64,000 nt of DNA from Candidatus Opimibacter skivensis (GTDB taxonomy: Bacteria; Bacteroidota; Bacteroidia; Chitinophagales; Saprospiraceae), in NCBI GenBank assembly GCA_016721905.1, contig JADKHH010000001.1, forward strand, positions 434,001 to 498,000, in the 5' to 3' direction. Numbering within the stretch: position 1 is the first letter of the stretch; every line of letters starts with the position of its first letter. This document shows positions 56,043-64,000 of the stretch, piece by piece. The notes beneath the pieces were generated by a model. That model was not told the origin of the DNA and made no database searches. It was given only the letters and a program-made list of their open reading frames with translations. The translations under genes and the position numbers were made by a program.

Positions 56043-58016
56043 CTAACCTTCATCCTGAGGCACTTTAAACAACTTAAAAAACTGAAGGGATTCCGGATTT
56101 CGCATTGCATCCTTATTGAGTGCACTATCCGCTTCCATACCCATCAATATCTTTTTCACAGGTGCTTCCATTTTCTTCCCGCTGATGGTATAGGGTATAT
56201 CCGTCACCTGGATGACCTCATCAGGCACATGTCTTGGAGAACATTTTGATTTCAGTGCCTTCGCAATTGCCGAAATAAGCTCCTTATCCAGCACCATTCC
56301 ATTTCTGAGTTTTACAAAAAGGGGCATATAATGCCTGCCACCTTCCAGTTCCAGATTGACAATCAAACCATCTTCAATTTCAGGAATTTCATTGAGCACT
56401 CTGTAAATTTCAGCAGTACCTATCCGAATACCCTGTCGGTTAAGGGTGGCATCAGAGCGTCCATAGATAACAATACCCCCGTCATGTGTAATCCTGACCC
56501 AATCGCCATGACGCCACACGCCAGGAATGTCTTCAAAATAACTCGAACGATATTTCTTTTTACCTGGGTCATTCCAAAAAAAGACTGGCATCGAAGGCAT
56601 TGGTTTCGTGATGACCATCTCTCCAAGTGAGTCTACAACAGGTTGTCTGTTATCATCAAATGCATAGAGTGCACATCCCAGTCCCCTTGCTTGAATCTCC
56701 CCTTTAATCACTGGCTTTTCAATGACTCCTCCGACAAACGCTGTGCACACATCTGTCCCTCCACTCATCGAGCACAACCAAACGCGCGGATGTATGGAAT
56801 CGTAAACCCATTGAAACGCTTCAGGAGGCAAAGGAGAACCTGTAGAACCTATGCTTCGTAATGAAGTCAGATCATGTTGACTGCCGGGATGAATCCCCTC
56901 TTTCATACAGGCCACCAGATATGGCGCGCTTGTTCCAAAATGCTGGATGTCCTTTTCAGCGGAAAATGCCCACAACCGATCAAGATCCGGATATCCCGGA
57001 CTTCCATCATATAACACAATGGTTGCGCCCAGCATCAAGGATCCGTGCAGGAAATTCCACATCATCCATCCGGTTGTGGTATACCAGAAAAATCTTTCCC
57101 CCGCATGTACATCATTATGAAAGGCTAGATACTTGAGATGCTCAAGCAGGCATCCGCCATGTGAGTGCGTAATAGCTTTTGGCGCTCCAGTTGTACCGGA
57201 AGAGTAAAGTATCCACAGTGGATGATCAAATGGAACTGCTTCAAACACTGGATCTTCCTGCTCGCCATCTACCAGCGTATCATAGGATGATATCCCTGGC
57301 TGGACAACATCCTTTCCAGCTCCGGTGTAATCAATCAATAACGTATCACGGATACTTTGTAATGACTTCCTGACAGCATCTATTTCCTCCAATCGGATAT
57401 GCGTCTTGCCATTATAGTAATATCCATCCGCAGCTATAAATAATACAGGTTCAATCTGGGCAAAGCGATCTACAACACTGCTGACACCAAAATCCTGCGA
57501 ACAACAGGACCAGATGGCCCCCAGTGAAGTAGCTGCCAGAAATGCATAGGTTGCTTGCGGAATATTTGGCAGGTATCCTGCAATCCTGTCCCCACGCCTG
57601 ACACCATGACTTTTAAAATATCGTTGCAGTTTAGTGACCTCTCTCCACATTTCAGATACACTCACTGACATATCAACACCCTGCTCATTGGCAAACAAAA
57701 TGGCCACTTGCTGATCCTTCATGCCCATGAAGACATGCTCCGCATAATTCAGCGTTGCACCATCAAACCAAATCGTTTCCGGCATCGGTCCTCCGGACAG
57801 GACAGCAGTATAAGAAGAATGGAATTTAACCCTAAAGAAAGAAACAATCGTCTCCCAAAAAACCTCAGGATGATCCACAGACCATTGCCACAATGATTCG
57901 TAATCGGAAAAATTAACTCCATGTTTTATGGTTAACCATTGACGATACTCGTAAAGTCTGGAGGAGGTAATGTCTTCAGCCGAAGGCTGCCATAATATTT
58001 CCCGGGAAGAATCCAT
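56043..58016 (-). CDS. Acetoacetate-CoA ligase
   Basis: A 657-residue cytoplasmic enzyme that activates acetoacetate to acetoacetyl-CoA with ATP. It belongs to the ANL adenylate-forming superfamily: the P-loop-like YSSGTTGAPKA, the FWYTTTGWMMWN stretch specific to acetoacetyl-CoA synthetases, the YGRSDATLNRQGIRIGTAEIYR hinge (split: GRSDATLN and GIRIGTAE), and the C-terminal lysine in ISGKKMEAPVKK. The N-terminal domain NFSDYESLWQWSV is also typical. It lies 40 bases upstream of the secreted hydrolase gene on the same strand; a metabolic link is possible but not shown. Confidence 0.93.
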   Translation of the reverse strand: MDSSREILWQPSAEDITSSRLYEYRQWLTIKHGVNFSDYESLWQWSVDHPEVFWETIVSFFRVKFHSSYTAVLSGGPMPETIWFDGATLNYAEHVFMGMKDQQVAILFANEQGVDMSVSVSEMWREVTKLQRYFKSHGVRRGDRIAGYLPNIPQATYAFLAATSLGAIWSCCSQDFGVSSVVDRFAQIEPVLFIAADGYYYNGKTHIRLEEIDAVRKSLQSIRDTLLIDYTGAGKDVVQPGISSYDTLVDGEQEDPVFEAVPFDHPLWILYSSGTTGAPKAITHSHGGCLLEHLKYLAFHNDVHAGERFFWYTTTGWMMWNFLHGSLMLGATIVLYDGSPGYPDLDRLWAFSAEKDIQHFGTSAPYLVACMKEGIHPGSQHDLTSLRSIGSTGSPLPPEAFQWVYDSIHPRVWLCSMSGGTDVCTAFVGGVIEKPVIKGEIQARGLGCALYAFDDNRQPVVDSLGEMVITKPMPSMPVFFWNDPGKKKYRSSYFEDIPGVWRHGDWVRITHDGGIVIYGRSDATLNRQGIRIGTAEIYRVLNEIPEIEDGLIVNLELEGGRHYMPLFVKLRNGMVLDKELISAIAKALKSKCSPRHVPDEVIQVTDIPYTISGKKMEAPVKKILMGMEADSALNKDAMRNPESLQFFKLFKVPQDEG

Positions 58017-58062
58017 AGCGGCTATTGATACGGGCTAAAGTAACGGAATTTGGTGAGAAGAG

Positions 58063-58268
58063 AAAAGCAAGGAGCAAGGGGCAAGGAGCAGGGGGCTAAG
58101 GTTCCAGTAGGCAGCGTACTTTTCACTTTTCCTTTCTTGCTGGCTATTAGCTATTGATACATCGAAGAATCTATTTCCTGAAATCTCTTCATACTTCTTA
58201 ATTCCTTGCTCATGGTTCAATATTCTAACTTCTCCCTGCTCCTTGCCCCTTGCTCCTTGCCCCTTGCC
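58063..58268. repeat. Inverted GCAAGGA-type arrays before accC
   Basis: AGCAAGGAGCAAGGGGCAAGG (58064-58094 region) is matched by a reverse-complement array of CTCCTTGCCCCTTG units (58231-58267). The spacer of about 135 bases also holds TTTTCAC-like text and no gene. The same design occurs after tRNA-Arg at 30424-30622. Confidence 0.7.
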
Positions 58269-58300
58269 TGCAATTGAAGGATAAAGATTAATTTTCGGCG

Positions 58301-59755
58301 ATGATCCGACCAATTAAGAAAGTACTCGTAGCCAACAGGGGTGAAATAGCTGCCAGGATAATGCGAACCTGCAGACGACTAGGCATAGAAACGGTGGCTG
58401 TATATTCCGAAGCCGATCGCAACAGCCCACATGTTCTGCTTGCTGACCAGGCTATTTGCATTGGGCCTCCTCCTTCGCGCGATTCTTATCTGGCCATGGA
58501 TAAGATCATAGCCGCGGCAAAGAATTGCGGTGCCGATGCCATTCACCCAGGCTATGGATTCCTGAGTGAAAATGATCAGTTTGCGCTTGCTGTAGAGGAA
58601 GCGGGAATCATTTTTATTGGCCCCTCGCCGGAAAGTATCCGTATGATGGGTAATAAGCTGGCCGCTAAGAAAGCCGCCAAGGATTTTAATATCCCCATGG
58701 TTCCGGGTACGGAAACAGCACTTTCTGACATGAAAGAGGCGATTGCAGTTGCCTCAGGTCTCGGGTATCCCCTTTTAATAAAAGCAGCGGCAGGCGGAGG
58801 TGGCAAAGGTATGCGGATTGTGAACCAGGCTGATGAATTGGAGCCTCAGGTTGAAAGAGCTATGAGCGAAGCTCTTGCCTCTTTTGGAGATGGATCTGTT
58901 TTTATTGAAAAATATGTTACTTCTCCAAGACATATCGAAATACAGGTCATGGCCGACAAACATGGCCATTGCCTTCATTTTTTTGAAAGGGAATGTTCTA
59001 TCCAGCGAAGACACCAGAAGATCATAGAAGAAGCTCCCTCTTCTATCCTGACTCCAGAGAAAAGAAACCGCATGGGCCAGGATGCAATCATGGTAGCCCG
59101 CTCATGCAATTACACTGGGGCAGGTACAGTAGAGTTCCTGATGGATGAAAACAATCATCATTATTTCCTGGAAATGAACACACGTCTGCAGGTAGAACAT
59201 CCGGTGACAGAAATGATCACAGGATTTGACTTGGTTGAAATGCAGATCAGGATCGCAGAAGGCCACCCATTAACCCAATTGCAGGAAGATTTGAAAATCA
59301 ACGGACATGCCCTTGAACTGAGGGTGTATGCTGAAGACACTGTTGGCGGGTTTATACCTGCTACCGGCACGCTGACCAGATACAGAATACCGCAAGGAGA
59401 AGGAATCAGGGTTGATGATGGTTATAGAGAAGGTATGGACATTCCAATCCATTACGATCCTATGATTGCTAAGCTCATAGTGCACGCACCCTCCAGAATC
59501 GAAGCGATTGAAAAAATGAAGTTGGCCATCAAGGCCTACGAAATCGAAGGTGTGGAAACTACGCTGGAATTCGGAGAATTTGCGATAGCTCATCCTGCTT
59601 TCAAATCAGGACAATTTGATACACGGTTTGTCGAAAACTACATGCCGGAATTCCTGCTGCGGGAGGAAAAGATCAATCATACGCTTGCACGATTTGCAGC
59701 ATGGCATTTTGAAAATCAAAAATCTGTTCTTGTATTACCTGATATGGAAAAATAA
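58301..59755 (+). CDS. accC: Biotin carboxylase (acetyl-CoA carboxylase subunit or acyl-CoA carboxylase)
   Basis: A 484-residue ATP-grasp enzyme that carboxylates biotin with bicarbonate and ATP. It shows KKVLVANRGEIAARI (9-21 region), HPGYGFLSEN, the glycine-rich AAAGGGGKGM loop (about 161-170), ECSIQRRHQK and the active-site EMNTRLQVEHPVTE (split). Length fits a stand-alone AccC rather than a fused subunit. No accB or carboxyltransferase gene is adjacent, so it may serve acetyl-CoA or propionyl-CoA carboxylase. The start is ATG. Confidence 0.93.
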   Translation: MIRPIKKVLVANRGEIAARIMRTCRRLGIETVAVYSEADRNSPHVLLADQAICIGPPPSRDSYLAMDKIIAAAKNCGADAIHPGYGFLSENDQFALAVEEAGIIFIGPSPESIRMMGNKLAAKKAAKDFNIPMVPGTETALSDMKEAIAVASGLGYPLLIKAAAGGGGKGMRIVNQADELEPQVERAMSEALASFGDGSVFIEKYVTSPRHIEIQVMADKHGHCLHFFERECSIQRRHQKIIEEAPSSILTPEKRNRMGQDAIMVARSCNYTGAGTVEFLMDENNHHYFLEMNTRLQVEHPVTEMITGFDLVEMQIRIAEGHPLTQLQEDLKINGHALELRVYAEDTVGGFIPATGTLTRYRIPQGEGIRVDDGYREGMDIPIHYDPMIAKLIVHAPSRIEAIEKMKLAIKAYEIEGVETTLEFGEFAIAHPAFKSGQFDTRFVENYMPEFLLREEKINHTLARFAAWHFENQKSVLVLPDMEK

Positions 59756-59825
59756 GAGCGTTACCAGTTATAAACACTGCGATTGCAATCGCTCCGTAAT
59801 AGCGATCACAAAACCAACCCTGGGC

Positions 59826-60041
59826 TTAAGTGATTGTTTCGAAAGAAGATATATAAACCGGCTCACCCCACATCACCATGGATACGACGTCTGCAGGTCT
59901 TACGCTACAAGTCACCTGGGCACCATCTTTCTTTAATTGGTTGGGCATGTTGATCGGTAGGAATTTTCTTCCATGCTGGTCTATGATCCCATAGGCCCCC
60001 CCTTCAAAAGATAAAAACACGACTTTGCCTGTGATTCTCAT
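59826..60041 (-). CDS. Small conserved-looking protein, OB-like
   Basis: A 71-residue protein with no signal or membrane helix. The pattern GKVVFLSFEGGAYGIIDQHGRKFLPINMP followed by KKDGAQVTCSVRP and a final MWGEPVYISSFE strand suggests a small beta-barrel like short OB-fold proteins seen near metabolic genes in many bacteria (key parts: FEGGAYG, MPNQLKKDG). Function unknown. It converges with accC and follows the S24 regulator gene across 85 bases on the same strand. Confidence 0.7.
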   Translation of the reverse strand: MRITGKVVFLSFEGGAYGIIDQHGRKFLPINMPNQLKKDGAQVTCSVRPADVVSMVMWGEPVYISSFETIT

Positions 60042-60126
60042 ACAAGTAAAATTACAATACTTAATTGCAATAAATTATCTCTTACTGAAAATTAATAAAA
60101 TAGGCAAGGAAGCAATAACCCTTATC

Positions 60127-60951
60127 CTATGATGCCTTGCTGTTCGTTAGATGGTGATGCAGCGTTTCAAGCATCTTTTGTTGTACCTGCAGTTGCTCGC
60201 TAATGGCATGGGTATTAAACGTTGGGGTCAGTTCATCAATATGGGTTGTGAGTTTAACCCTCGCCTTCCACACTTCACGGATATCCTCAGCCGCAATCGT
60301 ATAGGGCTCGTATACTGTATTGACAGAACAACATTCGATACACTTTTGTGTCTTTATCAGGTTGTTTATCCGCTTGATGACCACTTCCTGATGGGTAACA
60401 ATAATATATATCTGGCCATTTTTAATGGCTTGTTCCCAATACCGCGGCTCAATAAATGCAGAGATCACTATATCTCCCTGCATAAACACAGGCTCCATGG
60501 AGGCGCCTGCGATTTCGAAAGAACGATAGGTGCCTGAACGAAATTGAGGATCAGGTAGCTGATAAGTGGGTAGATCACTTAGGAAAACCGGATCATCAAG
60601 TAATCTTCCGTACCCAGCCTGCGCCGGATATGGCACGTGGACTATTCGCTCCTCTCCTTTCTGGTCGGTCACGACTGTGAGATTCATTAACCGTAGGCCA
60701 TCATCCTCGGCAGTATTGGAAAACAAGTTTCCATGACCTGTGAAGAGATAAACGGGATTAAACCGAAAGACAAGGACCGCCTTTTCGATGAGTTCAAGGG
60801 GTGCATCTCTACGGTGGGCAAGCATTTCAGAGATACCCTGGGCGTGGTAACCAACTGTCAGCGCAAAATGCCGCTTTGACCTGACTTTGCCATCTGTTAC
60901 CAGTTGGTCAAGACAAGTTAAGAACCGCTCCGTTACGCTTGTTATACTCAT
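60127..60951 (-). CDS. S24 family LexA/CI-like transcriptional regulator
   Basis: A 274-residue protein with an N-terminal helix-turn-helix (about 6-75: KRHFALTVGYHAQGISEML) and a C-terminal S24 peptidase domain. The catalytic serine is S151 in AGASMEPVF and the lysine K193 in VVIKRIN; QAGYG at 111-115 fits the self-cleavage site. A coiled-coil-like tail (about 245-274) is extra. Such regulators respond to DNA damage or control prophage-like genes. No phage genes are near, so the targets are unknown. It is divergent from sufB across about 290 bases without other visible features. Confidence 0.88.
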   Translation of the reverse strand: MSITSVTERFLTCLDQLVTDGKVRSKRHFALTVGYHAQGISEMLAHRRDAPLELIEKAVLVFRFNPVYLFTGHGNLFSNTAEDDGLRLMNLTVVTDQKGEERIVHVPYPAQAGYGRLLDDPVFLSDLPTYQLPDPQFRSGTYRSFEIAGASMEPVFMQGDIVISAFIEPRYWEQAIKNGQIYIIVTHQEVVIKRINNLIKTQKCIECCSVNTVYEPYTIAAEDIREVWKARVKLTTHIDELTPTFNTHAISEQLQVQQKMLETLHHHLTNSKAS

Positions 60952-61243
60952 GGTTGCGGGGTAAATATATGAAATATTTTAATGTATAGACCACTATCCC
61001 TAATAATTTTATCCATTACATTAACCTACCATATTCAATCTCTTCCCTTCAAAGTCATCCATTAGATGGATTCGCCGGTTGCCAAATGTGCAAAGTCCCT
61101 GATTATCATATCAGTGAGTCAAATGTGATAGACCGAAATTCAACCAATGTTAAAATGAACTATCAGGATGATATTTTGTCTAGTCATAGTATACTTTTTT
61201 GTATCAGAATGACGAACTTTGTCCCCCTAATCAGATATTGACC

Positions 61244-62683
61244 ATGAGTGACAGTATGCAGACCTTGGAGGTTCACACCCAATCAGAGTATAAGTATGGG
61301 TGGTCCACAGCATTGGACATGGATACCTTTCCCAAAGGATTGTCAGAAGAAACCGTACGAGCTATCAGTGCCATCAAGAAAGAACCGGAGTGGCTCCTCG
61401 AATGGAGACTTCAGGCTTTCAGACATTGGTTGACCATGAAAGAACCCTCCTGGGCAAATGTCCACTATCCAGTCATTGACTACCAGGACATCATTTATTT
61501 CGCAGCCCCTAAGAAGAAACTCGGCTCCCTGGATGAGGCGGATCCTGAATTGCTTAAAATGTTTGACAAGCTGGGCGTGCCACTGGAAGAGCGTAAAGTA
61601 CTCGCTGGTGTAGCCGTGGATGCCGTGGTGGATAGTGTATCTGTGACCACTACCTTCAAAAAGGAATTGGGTGAATTGGGTATTATCTTTTCATCTTTTA
61701 GTGAAGCAGTACAGGAACATCCGGAGCTGGTCAGAAAACACCTTGGAAGTGTTGTTCCAGCTAATGATAACTTCTTTGCAGCACTTAATTCTGCTGTTTT
61801 CAGCGATGGTTCCTTCTGTTATATACCAGCAGGTGTTCGATGCCCAATGGAGTTATCTACTTATTTCAGAATCAATGCTGCCAACACCGGACAGTTTGAA
61901 CGCACGCTGATTGTAGCAGAAAAAGGAAGCTACGTCAGCTACCTGGAAGGATGTACTGCACCCGTCAGAGATGAAAATCAACTACATGCTGCTGTCGTTG
62001 AAATCATTGCCATGGATGAAGCTTTTGTAAAATATTCAACAGTCCAAAACTGGTATCCAGGTGATAAGAATGGAAAAGGCGGCATATACAATTTCGTTAC
62101 CAAGAGAGGAATATGTGCCGGATATCGGTCAAAAATCTCCTGGACACAGGTAGAAACCGGTTCCGCCATCACATGGAAGTATCCGAGTTGTATCCTTAAA
62201 GGAGATGAATCAGTCGGTGAGTTCTATTCCGTAGCTGTGACAAACAATCGTCAACAGGCTGATACGGGGACGAAAATGATTCACCTGGGAAAAAATACAA
62301 AGAGCACCATTATTTCAAAAGGTATATCAGCAGGATATAGTAACAACTCCTACCGTGGATTAGTCAAGATCGGCAAACGCGCTGATGGAGCCCAGAATTT
62401 TTCCCAATGTGATTCTTTACTCATGGGCGATAAATGCGGAGCTCATACATTTCCATACCTGGAAGTAGACAATCCCGGTGCCCGCGTAGAACATGAAGCC
62501 ACCACCTCGAAGATTGGAGAGGATCAGCTGTTTTATTGCAAGCAACGTGGACTGAGTGAAGAAGATGCGATCAATATGATTGTCAACGGATATTGCAAAG
62601 AAGTATTTAAAGAGCTCCCGATGGAATTTGCAGTGGAAGCACAAAAGCTGCTGGCCATTAGTCTTGAAGGGAGTGTAGGATAA
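61244..62683 (+). CDS. sufB: Fe-S cluster assembly scaffold SufB
   Basis: A 479-residue component of the SufBCD scaffold, on which iron-sulfur clusters are built. It has the family's N-terminal segment with EYKYGW and [15 protein letters not shown] text ([11 protein letters not shown]), the beta-helix core with [17 protein letters not shown], and the C-terminal [21 protein letters not shown] (split) holding the functional cysteine. I chose ATG 61244; the longer frame from 61199 adds 15 unlike residues. It is followed by sufC after 23 bases. Confidence 0.97.
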   Translation: MSDSMQTLEVHTQSEYKYGWSTALDMDTFPKGLSEETVRAISAIKKEPEWLLEWRLQAFRHWLTMKEPSWANVHYPVIDYQDIIYFAAPKKKLGSLDEADPELLKMFDKLGVPLEERKVLAGVAVDAVVDSVSVTTTFKKELGELGIIFSSFSEAVQEHPELVRKHLGSVVPANDNFFAALNSAVFSDGSFCYIPAGVRCPMELSTYFRINAANTGQFERTLIVAEKGSYVSYLEGCTAPVRDENQLHAAVVEIIAMDEAFVKYSTVQNWYPGDKNGKGGIYNFVTKRGICAGYRSKISWTQVETGSAITWKYPSCILKGDESVGEFYSVAVTNNRQQADTGTKMIHLGKNTKSTIISKGISAGYSNNSYRGLVKIGKRADGAQNFSQCDSLLMGDKCGAHTFPYLEVDNPGARVEHEATTSKIGEDQLFYCKQRGLSEEDAINMIVNGYCKEVFKELPMEFAVEAQKLLAISLEGSVG

Positions 62684-62706
62684 ATTAGATCATCAACAAA
62701 TTATAA

Positions 62707-63474
62707 ATGAAACCATTAATAAAGATTACGGATCTGCATGTTTCCATTGACGGAAAGCCAATCCTGAATGGGTTGAATCTGACAGTCAACAAAGGCGAAG
62801 TACATGCGATCATGGGTCCAAACGGATCAGGCAAAAGCACCCTTGCCAATGTCCTTGCTGGAAGAGAAGAATACACCATAGAATCAGGTACCGTGGAGTA
62901 CGAAGGAGAAGATCTTCTTTCCATGGATATTGATAAGCGGGCACTCGCTGGTATCTTCCTTGCATTTCAATATCCGGTTGAAATTCCAGGTGTGAGCAAT
63001 TCAAACTTTCTCAAGAGTATCATCAATGCCAAACGCAAGCATCAGGGACTGCCTGAATTGAACGCCTTGGAGATGCTGAAATTTATCCGTGCTAAGCTTA
63101 ACGCCATTGAAATGGATGAAAGCTTACTGAAAAGATCACTCAATGATGGATTCAGCGGTGGTGAGAAAAAGCGGAATGAAATACTTCAAATGACTCTGCT
63201 GGAACCGAAACTGGCTATTCTTGATGAAACGGATTCAGGACTGGATATAGATGCTCTGCGGATTGTGGCTGAAGGTGTAAATCAATTGCGCTCTCCAGAG
63301 CGCTCCTTTATTGTGGTGACGCATTATCAGCGTCTTCTCAATCACATCATTCCGGATTTTGTCCATGTACTTTCCAATGGGAAAATCCTGGCTACAGGAG
63401 ACCGGACCCTGGCGGAAAAACTGGAAGTGGAAGGATATGACTGGATTAAAGAATCCAATTCAGTTACAGCTTAA
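62707..63474 (+). CDS. sufC: Fe-S cluster assembly ATPase SufC
   Basis: A 255-residue ABC-type ATPase of the SufBCD complex. Walker A GPNGSGKST is at about 37-45, the SufC-type signature FSGGEKKRNEI at about 149-159 and Walker B LAILDETDSGLDIDAL after it. ATP binding by SufC drives the change of shape in SufB-SufD needed for cluster formation. Complete and in the standard sufBCD order. Confidence 0.97.
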   Translation: MKPLIKITDLHVSIDGKPILNGLNLTVNKGEVHAIMGPNGSGKSTLANVLAGREEYTIESGTVEYEGEDLLSMDIDKRALAGIFLAFQYPVEIPGVSNSNFLKSIINAKRKHQGLPELNALEMLKFIRAKLNAIEMDESLLKRSLNDGFSGGEKKRNEILQMTLLEPKLAILDETDSGLDIDALRIVAEGVNQLRSPERSFIVVTHYQRLLNHIIPDFVHVLSNGKILATGDRTLAEKLEVEGYDWIKESNSVTA

Positions 63475-63489
63475 TAACATATCATCTCC

Positions 63490-64000
63490 ATGTTAGAACA
63501 GGAAAAGATCATTGAGCATTTGGATGCGGTGTTTCGGGATATGGAATCCCGACTCAACGGACGTGCCGGAAGCCACTTACATACCTTACACAAAGCTTCT
63601 TTTGAAGCCTTAAGAAGCACACATTTCCCTGACCGGAAACATGAAGACTGGAGATACACTCCGGTACAAAGGCTCATTTCCCCAAAGTATAAACTGGCGG
63701 AGAAGAAACAACAATACAATATTGCTGAAATCCCGGAACTTGATGCATTCAAGATCCCTGTGATCAATGGCCATGTGATACTGGATGGCGTTGACGCTGC
63801 ATTAAAATCTGCAGGTGTCATCATTCGACCATTGCAGGAAGCTATGCAAATCTCTTCGCCGGAAAATATTTCCTCAAGATGGCTGCACACGGTCATGAAT
63901 ACATCAAACCAGGCGTTCGAACTGCTTAATTTTGCTTTTCACTCAGGAGGCATCTTAATAGAGATTCCGAAAAATCTATCGCTTTCCAAACCTATTGAAA
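63490..64000 (+). CDS. sufD: Fe-S cluster assembly protein SufD (partial)
   Basis: The frame from ATG 63490 stays open to the window end (170 codons). It encodes a typical SufD N-terminus: a helical start, then FPDRKHEDWRYTPVQRL near residues 50-66 and a beta-helix beginning around FAFHSGGILIEIPK. It starts 15 bases after sufC. The C-terminal half, and probably sufS, lie beyond the window. Confidence 0.93.
   Translation, partial: MLEQEKIIEHLDAVFRDMESRLNGRAGSHLHTLHKASFEALRSTHFPDRKHEDWRYTPVQRLISPKYKLAEKKQQYNIAEIPELDAFKIPVINGHVILDGVDAALKSAGVIIRPLQEAMQISSPENISSRWLHTVMNTSNQAFELLNFAFHSGGILIEIPKNLSLSKPIE

Noticed and set aside
60127..60951. S24 regulator as a prophage repressor
   Set aside because: No phage-like genes flank it; a LexA/CI-like chromosomal regulator is the more careful reading.
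1..64000. CRISPR arrays, rRNA genes, insertion sequences, prophage
   Set aside because: No regularly spaced identical repeats, no rRNA text, and no transposase, integrase or phage structural proteins were seen on either strand.

Overview
This window looks like a chromosomal segment of a member of the Bacteroidota, most plausibly the Saprospiria/Saprospiraceae, probably from a long-read or metagenomic assembly. The pointers are two proteins with type IX secretion (T9SS) C-terminal sorting domains, an ECF sigma factor followed by a membrane-anchored beta-barrel protein, SusC-free outer-membrane barrels and porins, PA0069-type radical SAM and M42 genes, TACCTTTG-like -7 promoter elements, and spacers filled with GCAAGGA-, CACGGAG- and TTTTCAC-type repeats. 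These assignments come from protein motifs recognised by eye; no database search was possible.

Layout. 0-8.5 kb: housekeeping genes (DUF6580 membrane protein, cobalamin adenosyltransferase, ABC ATPase, deoxynucleoside kinase, YggS, a frameshifted NUDIX gene, pyrE, then an M42 peptidase / UbiA-like / RidA / queE run). 8.5-15.7 kb: a 1753-residue T9SS type B surface protein, a lipoprotein, a YjdF/DUF2238 membrane protein and a Kazal-type lipoprotein. 15.7-22.3 kb: a complete TetR-TolC-adaptor-RND efflux operon. 22.4-28.2 kb: arfB, a CBS protein, a radical SAM gene with a striking periodic operator, then ECF sigma factor, trans-envelope anti-sigma-like barrel (frameshifted) and lipoprotein. 28.3-38.1 kb: typA, tRNA-Arg(UCG), a barrel protein, and an operon of TPR protein, barrel, aroE and proline dehydrogenase. 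38.2-39.3 kb: a broken ssb gene running into a G/C-only tract of about 255 bases that is probably an assembly artefact.

39.5-54.8 kb is the most interesting part. Porins alternate with exported enzymes (amidohydrolase, glutaminase, alpha-carbonic anhydrase), with a MscS-type channel, a sulfide:quinone oxidoreductase-like protein and a FixL/FixJ-like two-component system whose sensor carries a substrate-binding-protein-like ectodomain. TGAT-N4-ATCA dyads lie in front of several of these genes. Several genes here are frameshifted, mostly as if one base were missing from a homopolymer run, so sequencing error must be excluded before calling them pseudogenes.

54.8-64 kb: a secreted T9SS alpha/beta hydrolase, acetoacetyl-CoA synthetase, biotin carboxylase, a small conserved protein, an S24 (LexA/CI-like) regulator and the sufBCD start, with sufD cut by the window end.
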